Origin: Nitrosospira multiformis
GTDB lineage: Bacteria > Pseudomonadota > Gammaproteobacteria > Burkholderiales > Nitrosomonadaceae
Direction: 5' to 3'
Assembly: GCF_003050865.1 (NCBI RefSeq)
Contig: NZ_QAOK01000010.1
Coordinates: 40,534 to 104,533, forward strand
DNA length: 64,000 bases
Shown: positions 39,242 to 49,270 of the stretch, piece by piece
How the letters are laid out: every line of letters starts with the position of its first letter
Position numbering within the stretch: the stretch's first letter is position 1
The notes under the pieces: model-generated
Told to the model about the DNA's origin: nothing
What the model saw: the letters and a program-made list of their open reading frames with translations, nothing else
Databases searched by the model: none
Translations under genes and position numbers: made by a program

Positions 39242-39354
39242 GGAGTGAATAAAAAATTTTCTTGATATTTTTCAACAGATCGATCGAAGGATCGCAAGCG
39301 ATTTGCGTTGACTTCAAGTGTAGAGTCAGATACTCATATCCGGCCAGGTTATCG

Positions 39355-39369
39355 CCGGTATAATACCGG
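39355..39369. promoter_or_regulatory. 15-bp palindrome centred on TATAAT upstream of wzm
   Basis: CCGGTAT-A-ATACCGG is a perfect 15-bp palindrome with the -10-like hexamer TATAAT (39359-39364) at its centre, 123 bp before the exporter permease gene. No good -35 hexamer lies at 17 bp. It may be an operator overlapping the promoter of the polysaccharide cluster. Confidence 0.45.
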
Positions 39370-39491
39370 TCGGCATATGATTTATTTTCGCATCACACCC
39401 TACAACATCACCATTATTCGCATCCTGCATGCTCGCATGGATACTTCCCGTCATCCGTAGAACACCCGCGCAAAGCTATCCCCTGCGCTAA

Positions 39492-40313
39492 ATGCAAAAA
39501 TTTTCCGTTCTTCCACATGAAATGGCCGCAAGTCTCTGGCGCAACAGAGACTTGATTACTGCGCTTACCAAACGTGAAGTCATCGGCCGCTACCGCGGCT
39601 CTGTCATGGGCATGGCGTGGTCCTTCTTCAATCCCCTGCTCATGCTCGTGATTTACACGTTCATATTTTCAGTGGTATTCAAGGCGCGCTGGGGAGTGGG
39701 TGGAGAAGAAAGCAAAACGGATTTCGCGATTATTCTTTTCGTCGGCATGATCGTGCACGGCCTGTTCGCCGAATGCGTCAACCGCGCGCCCGCATTGATC
39801 CTGTCGAATGTCAATTACGTGAAGAAAGTCATTTTCCCGCTGGAGATACTCCCGTGGGTAGCATTCGGCTCTGCGCTGTTTCACACGGTCATCAGTGTTG
39901 GCGTGCTGTTGCTTGCACAGCTCCTCATCAGCCATCAATTGCCCTGGACCGTGATCCTTTTCCCCTTGGTCCTGCTTCCTCTCATTTTTATTTCGATGGG
40001 CTTTGCCTGGTTTCTGGCAGCATTTGGCGTGTTTGTACGCGATATCGGGCAGCTTACGGGAATGTTTACCACGGTATTACTGTTTCTTTCCCCCGTGTTT
40101 TATCCCTTGAGCATCCTGCCCAAAGAATATCAGGGTTTATTACAGCTTAACCCGCTTGCATTTATCATCGAGGAAGGAAGAAAGGTGCTCGTCTTCGGAC
40201 AACTGCCAGACTTCGAGCACTGGAGCGTCATGATGGTTGCCTCCTTGCTGGTGGCGTGGGCAGGATTTGCCTGGTTCCAAAAAACCCGCAAGGGATTTGC
40301 CGATGTTCTCTAA
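39492..40313 (+). CDS. wzm: ABC-2 type polysaccharide export permease (Wzm-like)
   Basis: 273 aa inner-membrane permease of a lipid-linked polysaccharide exporter. Six membrane segments, with the family stretches LTKREVIGRYRGSVMGMAW, SFFNPLLMLVIYTFIFS, FLSPVFYPLSILP and LNPLAFIIEEGRKVL. It pairs with the ATPase gene, whose start lies 11 bp inside its end. The system would move an undecaprenyl-linked O-antigen or similar polymer into the periplasm. Confidence 0.93.
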   Translation: MQKFSVLPHEMAASLWRNRDLITALTKREVIGRYRGSVMGMAWSFFNPLLMLVIYTFIFSVVFKARWGVGGEESKTDFAIILFVGMIVHGLFAECVNRAPALILSNVNYVKKVIFPLEILPWVAFGSALFHTVISVGVLLLAQLLISHQLPWTVILFPLVLLPLIFISMGFAWFLAAFGVFVRDIGQLTGMFTTVLLFLSPVFYPLSILPKEYQGLLQLNPLAFIIEEGRKVLVFGQLPDFEHWSVMMVASLLVAWAGFAWFQKTRKGFADVL

Positions 40314-41772
40314 AGGAGAAAACGTCGCCAAATCGGCGACCCCGCTCGCTCGTGAAACAGCGGAAAAGAATCTCGAAACAAACAGGGAAAATAAAGAGGC
40401 AGGGGCAAGCTCCAGCGATATCGCCATCAGCGTTCGCGGCATTTCAAAATGCTACCAAATCTATGACACCCCTCGGGATCGGCTAAAGCAGTTCATCATC
40501 CCTCGCCTTCAGCATCTGATGGGGCGACAAGTTCGACAGTATTTCCGCGAGTTTTGGGCGCTCAAGAATATTTCTTTTGAAGTAAGGAAAGGTGAAACCG
40601 TAGGCATTATCGGCCGCAATGGATCAGGCAAATCAACACTATTGCAGATAATCTGCGGCACGCTGGCACCGACTGCAGGAGGTGTAGAAACCAGAGGCCG
40701 CATCGCCGCCCTGCTGGAGTTGGGTTCAGGCTTCAATCCAGAATTTACGGGGCGTGAAAACATCTACATGAATGGCGCGGTACTTGGACTGACTCGCGAG
40801 GAAATCGACGGACGATTCGACTCGATCGTATCGTTTGCCGACATCGGCCAGTTCATCGACCAGCCGGTCAAGACCTATTCAAGCGGTATGTCTGTGCGCC
40901 TTGCCTTTGCAGTGCAGGCCCAGGTTGATCCGGATATTCTAATCGTGGACGAAGCACTCTCCGTAGGAGATGTAAGATTCCAGGCAAAGTGTTTCGCGCG
41001 CCTGCAGCAACTGAAAGATAACGGCACGAGCGTATTGCTGGTCACCCATTCAAGTGAACAAATCGTCACCCATTGCTCCAGTGCGATCTTGCTGAATAAT
41101 GGCATGAAGCTTGAAAATGGTGAGCCCCGGCGCGTTGTAAACCGCTACCTGGATCTGCTGTTCGGCAAGGAAAGACGCAACATCGACTCCCCCCAAGCTC
41201 AGCCAGGAGATATATCTCAGGAAGACACAGGATATGCTGAGGCTGCATATCAGCTAAGCACTGGCGACGATGTCTTTCAAACCCGCAATGGGTATAACAT
41301 GCACGAGTATCGTTGGGGTGATGGGACTGCCTCCATTCTGGATTTCCACCTTGCGGCTGACGGGGAACCCTATCCCTCAGCAATTACCGTGGGACAGACT
41401 GTCACGCTTGCAGTGTCCGTCAAATTCCATAGTGATATGCTGCGACCGATATTAGGTATCACCATCAAAACGAAGGATGGCGTAACCATTTCTGGCTCTA
41501 ATTCTGAGATGGCGGATGTAGCAGACCTGCGAGTGCTTGTAAAGAAAGGGGCAACCCTGGTTGGCAAATGCAGTTTCCGCTGCGGACTGGGTGCAGGTGA
41601 TTACTTTATTTCGCTCGGCCTTGCGACACGGGAGAATGAAGAAATCATCCCCCATGATCGGCGTTACGACTCGATACATTTTATCGTCGAGCCACATATC
41701 AAATTCCATGGATTGGCTGACCTCGCTCTTGACTTATCGATTTCCCAAATAACAGAGCCGAATTTGGTTTAA
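40303..41772 (+). CDS. wzt: ABC polysaccharide export ATPase with Wzt C-terminal domain
   Basis: About 489 aa. The ATPase domain (about 40-290) has Walker A GRNGSGKST, signature YSSGMSVRLAFAV and Walker B ILIVDEALSVGD, and belongs to the teichoic acid/O-antigen exporter class (CYQIYDTPRDRLKQF, then ELGSGFNPEFTGREN). The C-terminal 150 residues form a Wzt_C-type beta-sandwich that recognises the finished glycan cap in O8/O9a systems. ATG 40303 has AAGGGA upstream. A terminal-modification check fits the methyltransferase/kinase-like protein encoded next. Confidence 0.93.
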   Translation: MFSKGENVAKSATPLARETAEKNLETNRENKEAGASSSDIAISVRGISKCYQIYDTPRDRLKQFIIPRLQHLMGRQVRQYFREFWALKNISFEVRKGETVGIIGRNGSGKSTLLQIICGTLAPTAGGVETRGRIAALLELGSGFNPEFTGRENIYMNGAVLGLTREEIDGRFDSIVSFADIGQFIDQPVKTYSSGMSVRLAFAVQAQVDPDILIVDEALSVGDVRFQAKCFARLQQLKDNGTSVLLVTHSSEQIVTHCSSAILLNNGMKLENGEPRRVVNRYLDLLFGKERRNIDSPQAQPGDISQEDTGYAEAAYQLSTGDDVFQTRNGYNMHEYRWGDGTASILDFHLAADGEPYPSAITVGQTVTLAVSVKFHSDMLRPILGITIKTKDGVTISGSNSEMADVADLRVLVKKGATLVGKCSFRCGLGAGDYFISLGLATRENEEIIPHDRRYDSIHFIVEPHIKFHGLADLALDLSISQITEPNLV

Positions 41773-41800
41773 AAGTGATCCAAAGCTGCACAAAACCTTC

Positions 41801-41849
41801 ATGCTCGTTGAACTCCGAGCATAAAAAAGAGTGTACAAGCTCCTTGTAC
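41801..41849. other. Two adjacent perfect hairpins after wzt
   Basis: atgctcg/cgagcat (41801-41807 with 41816-41822) is followed by AAAAAA, and then gtacaag-ctc-cttgtac (41833-41849). They lie in the 180-bp gap before the methyltransferase gene, at the point where base composition turns AT-rich. Neither is followed by T on the plus strand. Confidence 0.5.
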
Positions 41850-41952
41850 CATACCGAGCAAGCGGAGTTTGTAAAAGGTGGATGTGTTGTGTTATTCCAA
41901 TTAAGTAAATATCGATAAAGTAGAAGATTTATTTGTTATTTAAAAGATTCCG

Positions 41953-43515
41953 ATGAAAAATTTAACTCTTAACCCGGACTATGTGTTTGACGTAGAAAAA
42001 AGCATCTGGTCAAGACCAAATTACTCAGGCATAGCGTACAGTGACGGGGATGAAGTAGAGCTTCATATTGCAGAAATAATCAATCGTGTATCCGATATTA
42101 CAGTTTTATCTCCAGAGCTACGACAACATTGCATAGATTGGCCCACGCTCTATCATCTATTTGGTACTCGTGCCAACATTTTGCGTCCGTTCGCAGCCGC
42201 TCTCACTGGCGATATTCTTGAGATCGGCGCTGGTTGCGGCGCAATCACCCGCTACTTAGGCGAGTCCGGTGCAAACATTCTGGCTCTTGAAGGGAGTCCA
42301 CGGCGCGCGACTATTGTTCGCTCCAGAACTCGTGATCTCGAAAACGTTACCGTGCTGGCGGAAAAATTCGACCAGTTTGAGTGTGACCATCAGTTCGATG
42401 TAATTACTCTAATTGGTGTGCTCGAGTACGCCAATCTCTTCACGCCTGGTCGCAATCCGCCACTTGCCATGCTTCAGCGCGTCCGATCTTTAATGAAACC
42501 GGAAGGCAAGCTGATAATCGCCATTGAGAATCAGTTAGGGTTGAAATATTTTGCCGGCGCTCCTGAGGACCATATCGGTCAACCCATGTATGGTATTGAG
42601 GGGCGATACAACCGAAACCAACCACAAACTTTTGGCCGTGCAATGCTTGCTAGCTTACTCGAAGAAGCAGGCTTTTCCACTGTTGAATTTCTAGCCCCAT
42701 TCCCCGATTACAAGCTTCCTGTTTCGATACTTACAACCGAGGGTATTGGCGATAAACGGTTTGACGGTGCTGCGTTAGCTTGTCAGAGCGTAAGGCGCGA
42801 CCCCCAACTCCCGTTAAGCACGAACTTCTCACTTGAGATCGCTTGGCCAGAGATATTCAAGAATAGGCTGGCCCTCGATATGGCAAACTCCTTCCTAGTC
42901 GGCGCATCGTTATTGCCAGAACCCATTGTTAAACCGGGAGTCCTTGCATATCACTATACTACTGACAGAGCTCCCCAATATTGTAAAGAAACGGTATTTG
43001 AACGTACTGACGGAAATATGGTAGTTGTTAATTATCATATGTTAAGCAGTAAACCTCATATTGAGGCGGTAGATCAACTTATACGTTTTAAGTATCCTCA
43101 GAAAGCAGCATATGTGAGAGGCACGACTCTGTCTCTGGAGTTTGTAAAAATAGTTACCAGAGAAGGTTGGTCAATTGAAGAAGTGGCGGCATTTATTCAG
43201 CGCTATATTAATATGCTTTCCCTCATTGCCGAACAAAAAAAATATGCAGTGAGCATGTCACAATTGACCGATAAGCTGCCTCCTGAATTTTTTGATATTA
43301 CCCCTCAGAATATTATCATCGATCATAATGGGCAACCCAATATCATAGATGACGAGTGGTCAATGAATGGAGGCATTGAACTCGGCTGGCTCCTGTTCCG
43401 TTCCTTATTACCGATAATAGAGTCAGTGCGTTTTGCCGAGAATTCGACAGGGCAAACCTTTTCACGAGGCGGTTTTGTTAAATCCGCGCTGGAAGCCGCG
43501 GGGTTTCCCCTCACA
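41953..43515 (+). pseudogene. Methyltransferase/kinase-like N-terminal half of a frameshifted polysaccharide gene
   Basis: The frame encodes a class I SAM methyltransferase (motif I ILEIGAGCGAITRYL near residue 90; FDVITLIGVLEYANL; LKPEGKLIIAIENQLGLKYFAG) followed by a degenerate kinase-like part (ITPQNIIIDHNGQPNIIDDEW near residue 445). This layout resembles the WbdD-type chain-terminator class. Family similarity breaks at the AAAA run 43515-43518: the present frame runs on to a stop at 43641 (562 aa), but the last 40 residues are unrelated. Removing one A joins LT to NEECRRFIELEFTVHRLVTG in the next frame, restoring one protein of about 1456 aa. It could be a sequencing error, a phase-variable site or a real break. 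Confidence 0.75.
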
Positions 43516-43518
43516 AAA

Positions 43519-46324
43519 CGAAGAGTGCCGAAGATTCATAGAGCTAGAGTTTACTGTTCATCGACTGGTAACGGGACGCAACTCTCAAGAATTTTTGAAC
43601 CAGTGGTCAGAACAGCCGTTACCTGCCAACTCTGTAACTAATCGCGATGAGCAAATCGCTAACCTTGAACAATCTATAATCGAGCGCGATAGACGGCTAG
43701 CGGACCTCAGTCAAGCTCATCTTCGAATTAACGCACGAATTACGGCTATAGAAAATAGCACGTTTTGGAGGATGACGTCCCCCCTACGACGAGCGCTGAC
43801 GAGGAAGCCTACCCTGAGAAAGTTTGGAAGACATGCTGCTGAGCTTATCTGGTGGACGAAAAAACTGGAGCTAGGAAAGAAACTGCGAGAATTGAATACA
43901 CCCGCCATTACACGTGCTGAAACACCCCACCTTGCACCTCCCACTGATGATTATTGTTTGGTTGTTCCTTTAGATTATTCCATAGGTAATTGGGATGCTG
44001 TACCTAGCATAGCGGTTATATGTCATATGTACTACGTGGAATTGGCTGAGGAAATCAAGCGATATCTTACAAAGATTCCGTTTCCATTTGATTTATTCAT
44101 CACAACTGATTCGCAAGAAAAGCAATTAGCAATTGAGAGCCATTTTAATGATTGGAACAAAGGAGCAATCGAGATTCGGATTGCTCCAAATCGAGGTAGA
44201 GACATAGCACCAAAATTGATTGCATGTAGAGATGTATATGACAGATATGAATTTATTCTCCATATCCACACCAAAAAGTCGCCGCATTATGAGCTATTGC
44301 GAGGATGGCGCTCTTATCTATTTGAAACGCTTCTTGGATCGAAAAAAATCGTGGAAAGCATATTTGAAGCGTTCAGAAGCGATTCCAAGCTTGGAATGGT
44401 GGCGCCACAGCATTTTGAACCGGTAAGGCATTCAATCGGGTGGGGCTGGAATTTCAAGAACGCGGAAAGGTTTGCTCGCAGATTAGATATAAAAATATCG
44501 TTGAATGGAAGACTAGACTTTCCGTCAGGTTCAATGTTTTGGGCTAGATCAGCTGCACTAAAGCCTCTGCTAGATTGTAATCTTTGCCTAGACGAATTTC
44601 CAAGTGAAGCCGACCAAGAAGATGGAACTCTAGGTCACATCATCGAACGTCTATATTTCTTTGTGTCCGAGCGTGCAGGCTACCGCTGGATAAAAATAGC
44701 TCAACCATCTTTGATGGGCCGAACAGAAGGAATGAAAAATGTCCAAAATCAGAAGGAACTATTAAACTTTATCAAGGACACTCAGTACGGGCTTCTAAAA
44801 TCCAGGAAGTCACAAGTCCTTAAATTACCCTTCATAACCTCCAGAAACAGTTCTCTGGATAGGAAAAGAGACTTGGAGTTGCTCGCTTACGAGAGGTCTA
44901 GTTACAAATTTATAGATTTTCCACAGTTCCAACGTCAGCTGAAGCTCCATATGGAAAAAAAAGACAGCTTAATTGATTTTGACGATGATTTTTACCTTAA
45001 CGTCAATCTAGACGTGGCAGCGACTGTAGCTAATGGCGTTTTCTCTTGCGGTTTCATACATTATTGCTTAAGAGGCCAAGATGAAGGAAGAATCTGGAGT
45101 GACAATCAGTTAAAACGGAGATTTTCCATCTCACCGAATTTTCCCGAAGGCTTCACTGCACCCGTCTATATTCGTCCACTTCCACAGTCCAACATCGACC
45201 TAAGCCATTTGCCTAGAAGTCAAGGAACATTTTTATTAATATTTTTTTCTCATTTACAAGACGATCTTTTTTTCGCAGGCTACACCGCATTTTTCCAGGA
45301 TTTTAAGCCCCTTTTTGGAAAGTTTTCTAAAGTCGTCCTTTCTGTAGAAAGTGATAGATTCGATCCTCGCCTTGCGAAGCGGTATTCAGACCAGATTGAA
45401 GTAGTTCAGGCAAAAGAACTTGAGAGACTTAAATATCAACCCGATCTTATAATTGCTTTCAATAGTCAACTTTTCATTAAGGCGTTGCAAATTTGCAATA
45501 ATCCAAATAGAACCGTTTATTATTGCCAAGATTTCGAGTCTGGATTTTTTCCCTATGGGGCAGAATATGTAGAAGCTGAGAGAGCAATTGCCTCATCGCA
45601 TAATATCATTGTATCCACAGAACTCCTTAAGAGCTTTTTCATCAGTAGACAATTATTAGACAAACAAAGAGTTTTCACTACTAGTCCTAAAATTGAGCCT
45701 CTTGACGTGCGGGCAGAAAAAACAAAGCGCCTGTTCTTTTATTTTCGCCCCGAGTCTTTTCATCGAAGAAATCTTCCACAAACTATTATGGAAGCTGTCG
45801 AGAACTTTTGCAGGAAACATATTGGATATGAAATATTTTTGGTGGGATCAGTCGACACTCGCTACTCCTATAAGATAAATGGAACACCAGTGTATGTTAT
45901 TAATAAACTACCGAGGAAAGATTATATTCAGCTAATTTCTTCCTGTGACCTAGTGGTCTCAATGATTTATTCTGCTCACCCCGGCGTAATAGCGTTTCAA
46001 TCTGCCGCATCTGGAATACCTACTATCACAAACGTGTTTGAAAACAGAGATGCAAGTCTATTGAAGCAAATCTCAGAAAATATCCTACCCTATGACCCTA
46101 TTCGGGAAGATCTTTTAGAAATCATTGAAGTAGCGCTAACCATGCCAAAAGGGAAGAAGTCGTTTAACGACAGACTGTATTCCGGCCACAACACGCAATC
46201 GCTTAGCGACTTTATCGATATCGTACTCTCATCTGAATCCGCAGTTACAAATGGAAGCGGGAAGATAAATCAAAATTGGGTTGAATCAAACCTAACGCAG
46301 CGCAAGTTTGTGAAACAACGTTGA
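43519..46324 (+). CDS. RgpF-like plus WsaF-like rhamnosyltransferase, C-terminal half of the frameshifted gene
   Basis: Long open frame (first possible start TTG 43433, without a ribosome site). It begins with the coiled-coil linker normally found after the methyltransferase part (QIANLEQSIIERDRRLADL), then a rhamnan-synthesis RgpF domain (VICHMYYVELAEEIKRYL, RIAPNRGRDIAPKL, FILHIHTKKSPH, LDFPSGSMFWAR) and a C-terminal WsaF-like GT4 rhamnosyltransferase (TVYYCQDFESGFFPYG, FYFRPESFHRRNLPQTIMEA, SCDLVVSMIYSAHPGV). About 935 aa from the junction. It would add rhamnose-type residues to the exported polymer. AT-rich relative to its neighbours, suggesting transfer. Function depends on the upstream frameshift being artefactual or bypassed. 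Confidence 0.8.
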
Positions 46325-46384
46325 AGACTCTACGACACTTATTTGATTTGTTAAATTTTCAACTAATAAAGCAATCCAGTTAAG

Positions 46385-46404
46385 TCAGGGTCCACACACC
46401 CTGA
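46385..46404. other. Perfect 7-bp hairpin in a 200-bp gap
   Basis: tcagggt-ccacac-accctga lies between the end of the large rhamnosyltransferase frame and the next glycosyltransferase. No T-run follows. Nothing else is seen in 46325-46524. Confidence 0.45.
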
Positions 46405-46524
46405 TGGAGTTGCCCACCGAACGCGTAATTAGTTTCATTAGCAAGACATTGAGCTAATACCCGTTACTCGTCTAGTATGTAATATGAATTCTGTCCTTAA
46501 GGTATTCTAAGATCAAGAAGCTCA

Positions 46525-47427
46525 GTGAAAGAACAGAGACTGCCAGAATTAATTCATTCCATTTGGTCTAACAAACTGTTGCGCCAGATATACAGGAATC
46601 TACCGCTACCCTGGTATTTCAAGCATCGGCTTAAGGACATATATCTGGGTCGGCCCGGTGCGTGGAAGGTCTTCATCAAAAATGTTTCCCGGTTTGACCG
46701 TAATCCTGATGCCCTGCCTTCTGTAGCCGCGAGCACATACCAGTATGATCCGGCGCAGCGGTGGATATTGGTGGTGGATTCGTCAGTGCTTTCGACCGAC
46801 GAGGATAACGGCGCTCATCCCATGCTGACGCTCCTTCATCTGCTGCGAGAGATGGGGTTTCATATGACCTTTGTTCCGGATTCAACCGAGCTGCTTCGCG
46901 AGGAAGCACTTGAAAAACAAGGTATTCATCTTCTCCGCGGACTCGATGCGGTCCCCCTCCATCTGAGGACCGAAGGGGGGAAATATCATCATGTACTGTT
47001 ACATGGACCTGTGACAGCGTTCCGGCACTTACCCTACGTGCGGGCATACGCGCCCTATTCAAGGGTCATCTATTGGATGGTCAATGCGCAAGCGGCCGTT
47101 CGTCCCGCCGATCCTTCTTTTCCCGATGACAGCATCGAACTTCATCGACTCGAACTTTTCAACACCACGTGCGCGGACCTCGTACTCGTAGCCGGTGATA
47201 AGGAAAAAAATAATCTTTTTGCGGTGCAACCTGAAACAAAAATCGCCTTGGTGCCAGGTTTCCCAACTCTTCATTCTGATGACAGAATCAGAAAACAATG
47301 GGCCAATATCTTTTCAGCACCCGATACGCCGCTCCTTGATTGGAGTCTTGAAAACAACGAAGCCAAATTTCCAGTTTTTCCAAGGGATGGAGAGCACAAT
47401 TCCACCCCTTCGGGAAGCGCAATATGA
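46525..47427 (+). CDS. Glycosyltransferase N-terminal-domain protein
   Basis: 300 aa from a GTG start. Residues 78-245 follow the N-terminal Rossmann half of GT-B glycosyltransferases found in large polysaccharide enzymes: WILVVDSSVLSTDEDNG, LLHLLREMGFHMTFVPDS, YHHVLLHGPVTAFRHLPYV, RVIYWMVNAQAAVR, ADLVLVAGDKEKNNLF and ALVPGFP. The C-terminal sugar-nucleotide-binding half is missing, so it may be a truncated gene or a stand-alone acceptor domain. The stop overlaps the next start by 4 bp (ATGA), so it is still embedded in the operon. Confidence 0.65.
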   Translation: MKEQRLPELIHSIWSNKLLRQIYRNLPLPWYFKHRLKDIYLGRPGAWKVFIKNVSRFDRNPDALPSVAASTYQYDPAQRWILVVDSSVLSTDEDNGAHPMLTLLHLLREMGFHMTFVPDSTELLREEALEKQGIHLLRGLDAVPLHLRTEGGKYHHVLLHGPVTAFRHLPYVRAYAPYSRVIYWMVNAQAAVRPADPSFPDDSIELHRLELFNTTCADLVLVAGDKEKNNLFAVQPETKIALVPGFPTLHSDDRIRKQWANIFSAPDTPLLDWSLENNEAKFPVFPRDGEHNSTPSGSAI

Positions 47428-48161
47428 GCAGTTCGGGAGAAACGCCCCCGCAGATGTTACGGGTACTCATAGCCGGAATATGTCTTGCCGACAAGGAGAA
47501 CCTTGCTGTTGACATCAGCCAGGAATTTGCTGGCAGCAAGGACTGGGCAGTCGAGCAGCAATGGGTCTCATTGGGAAAAAACCTGCCAAAACCGGAAATC
47601 ACATCTCTCACCGTACAAAGACTGGAGACTCCCGCACCCAAATTCCTGTTGCTGAATCGACTATTAAAAACAATCAATCTGTACGATTTCGAATACATCA
47701 TTGTCAGTGATGACGACATCGTTCTACCAGTTAATTTCCTCGATTCCTATCTTGCGCTGGTATCGCACCATAATTTCGCGATCGCGCAGCCTGCAAGAAC
47801 TCATGAAAGCTATATCGATCATCCATTTGTGGAGCAACTCGATGGAATCGACGCCCGCTGGACTCGTTTTGTCGAAATCGGGCCTTTATTCTCTTTACAT
47901 CGTAGTGCCTTTGATTACATTCTGCCTTTTGATGAGGCAAGTCCCATGGGCTGGGGCAATGATTTTGTATGGCCAGTTTTGGCTGAGAAACACAGTCTTA
48001 AAATGGGAATTGTCGATGCCGTACCGGTTGCCCACAGCTTGCGCAAACCGGTGGCGTATTACGACTATGCGTCAACCGCAAAGACCATGAACGATTATCT
48101 CTCAAGGAAACAGCATCTATCCAAAAAAGATGCGTTCTTCATACTCGAATCCTATGCCTGA
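47424..48161 (+). CDS. Putative glycosyltransferase with DDD motif
   Basis: 245 aa, not assignable to a named family. A DxD-like metal site is visible in FEYIIVSDDDIVLPVNFLDSYL, and PMGWGNDFVWPVLAEKHSLKMG followed by VPVAHSLRKPVAYYD resembles the acceptor half of GT-A enzymes. There is no signal peptide or membrane segment. It overlaps the preceding gene (ATGA), and the following gene starts 8 bp inside its end, so all three are probably translated together. Confidence 0.6.
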   Translation: MSSSGETPPQMLRVLIAGICLADKENLAVDISQEFAGSKDWAVEQQWVSLGKNLPKPEITSLTVQRLETPAPKFLLLNRLLKTINLYDFEYIIVSDDDIVLPVNFLDSYLALVSHHNFAIAQPARTHESYIDHPFVEQLDGIDARWTRFVEIGPLFSLHRSAFDYILPFDEASPMGWGNDFVWPVLAEKHSLKMGIVDAVPVAHSLRKPVAYYDYASTAKTMNDYLSRKQHLSKKDAFFILESYA

Positions 48162-49152
48162 CCGCTCCCTTTTCCCAGAACATAGTTTGGCAGTACCGTT
48201 ACTGAGCGTAGTAATCTGTACCTACAACCGTGCATCGCTATTGGCTCAGGTGCTGGAGAGCTTGTGCGAACAAACGCTGCCTGCAGAGCGTTTCGAAGTT
48301 GTAATAATAAACGACGGATCAACCGACGACACGAAGGCTGTGGCGGATGCCTATGCTAAAAAACTCCCTCTGCGCTATCTCTATCAGCGTAATGCCGGAT
48401 TGGCTAGTGCGAAGAATCACGGCCTTTTTGCCAGCCGGGGTGATCTCGTATTTTTTCTGGATGACGACGACATTGCTTCCGAAATCCTCCTGGAAGAGCA
48501 TGTCAAAACGCACCTGAAATTTCCAGCTGAACATTACGCAGTACTGGGTTACACCGCTCTCGACCCGGAAATCAGCGAGAATCCGCTCATGCATTTCGTC
48601 ACCGAAGTAGGTTCTTTTTTATTCTCCTATCCGTCTCTAAAGCATGGAGATATTCTCGATTACTCTTATTTCTGGGGTGGGCGTTCCTCCTGCAAGCGCT
48701 CCTTCCTGCTGGAGCATGGCGTATTCAATCCTGTTTTCCGCTTTGGCGCAGAGGATCTCGAACTGGGCTATCGGCTCTCGAAGCACGGATTGCGGGTGAT
48801 TTACAACAAGAACGCTGTGTCCATCATGGTCAGGAAGATAAGTTTCGATGCTTTCTGCCATCGGCTGGAACGCCAGGGGTCCTCCAATTACGTCATGAGT
48901 AGGCTTCACCCTGAACCGGAAATCCAGCGATGGGCAGAAATCATCGACCTGGATAAAAACTGGGCGATGATAAACAGGCACTATGACGCCATCGTCAGAT
49001 CAGCCCGTCATCTCGATTCAATTGCCAACCTGAAATTGGCGGCAGGTTTCGATCTCGATGATGAAACCCGCAATCTCGTCTATCGGGGATACTGGGCGGC
49101 CTTTAAGGCGTGCAAGCTGAAAGGAATTGTGAACAAGAGAAACCTTGCATGA
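48154..49152 (+). CDS. Family 2 glycosyltransferase
   Basis: About 332 aa GT-A enzyme. The N-terminal nucleotide-sugar domain has LLSVVICTYNRASLLAQVLES, FEVVIINDGSTDDT, NAGLASAKNHGLFASRGD and the DxD site VFFLDDDD. FRFGAEDLELGYRL supplies the catalytic ED pair. ATG 48154 is used (the frame is open to 48130), giving an 8-bp overlap with the previous gene. It transfers an unknown sugar in polymer assembly. Confidence 0.88.
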   Translation: MPDRSLFPEHSLAVPLLSVVICTYNRASLLAQVLESLCEQTLPAERFEVVIINDGSTDDTKAVADAYAKKLPLRYLYQRNAGLASAKNHGLFASRGDLVFFLDDDDIASEILLEEHVKTHLKFPAEHYAVLGYTALDPEISENPLMHFVTEVGSFLFSYPSLKHGDILDYSYFWGGRSSCKRSFLLEHGVFNPVFRFGAEDLELGYRLSKHGLRVIYNKNAVSIMVRKISFDAFCHRLERQGSSNYVMSRLHPEPEIQRWAEIIDLDKNWAMINRHYDAIVRSARHLDSIANLKLAAGFDLDDETRNLVYRGYWAAFKACKLKGIVNKRNLA

Positions 49153-49173
49153 TATAGGTGAAGGTTCGCGACG

Positions 49174-49201
49174 CGCAGTGAGACGTACGCAATGAGACGT
49201 A
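49174..49201. repeat. Two 14-bp tandem copies
   Basis: cgcagtgagacgta and cgcaatgagacgta follow each other directly, with one difference, in the gap between two glycosyltransferase genes. Confidence 0.75.
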
Positions 49202-49270
49202 AAGAGGCATTCCTTTACAATTTCTGGAAATACTTTTGATGTCACTGTATCCATAGGATAAGCAGAACTT

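Noticed and set aside
41801..41822. Hairpin followed by AAAAAA as a terminator of wzt
   Set aside because: The run is A, not T, on the coding strand, so it does not fit an intrinsic terminator for wzt.
43433..43518. TTG at 43433 as a true start of the RgpF/WsaF gene
   Set aside because: No ribosome site, and the encoded residues before the A-run do not resemble the family; the similarity starts at the frameshift.
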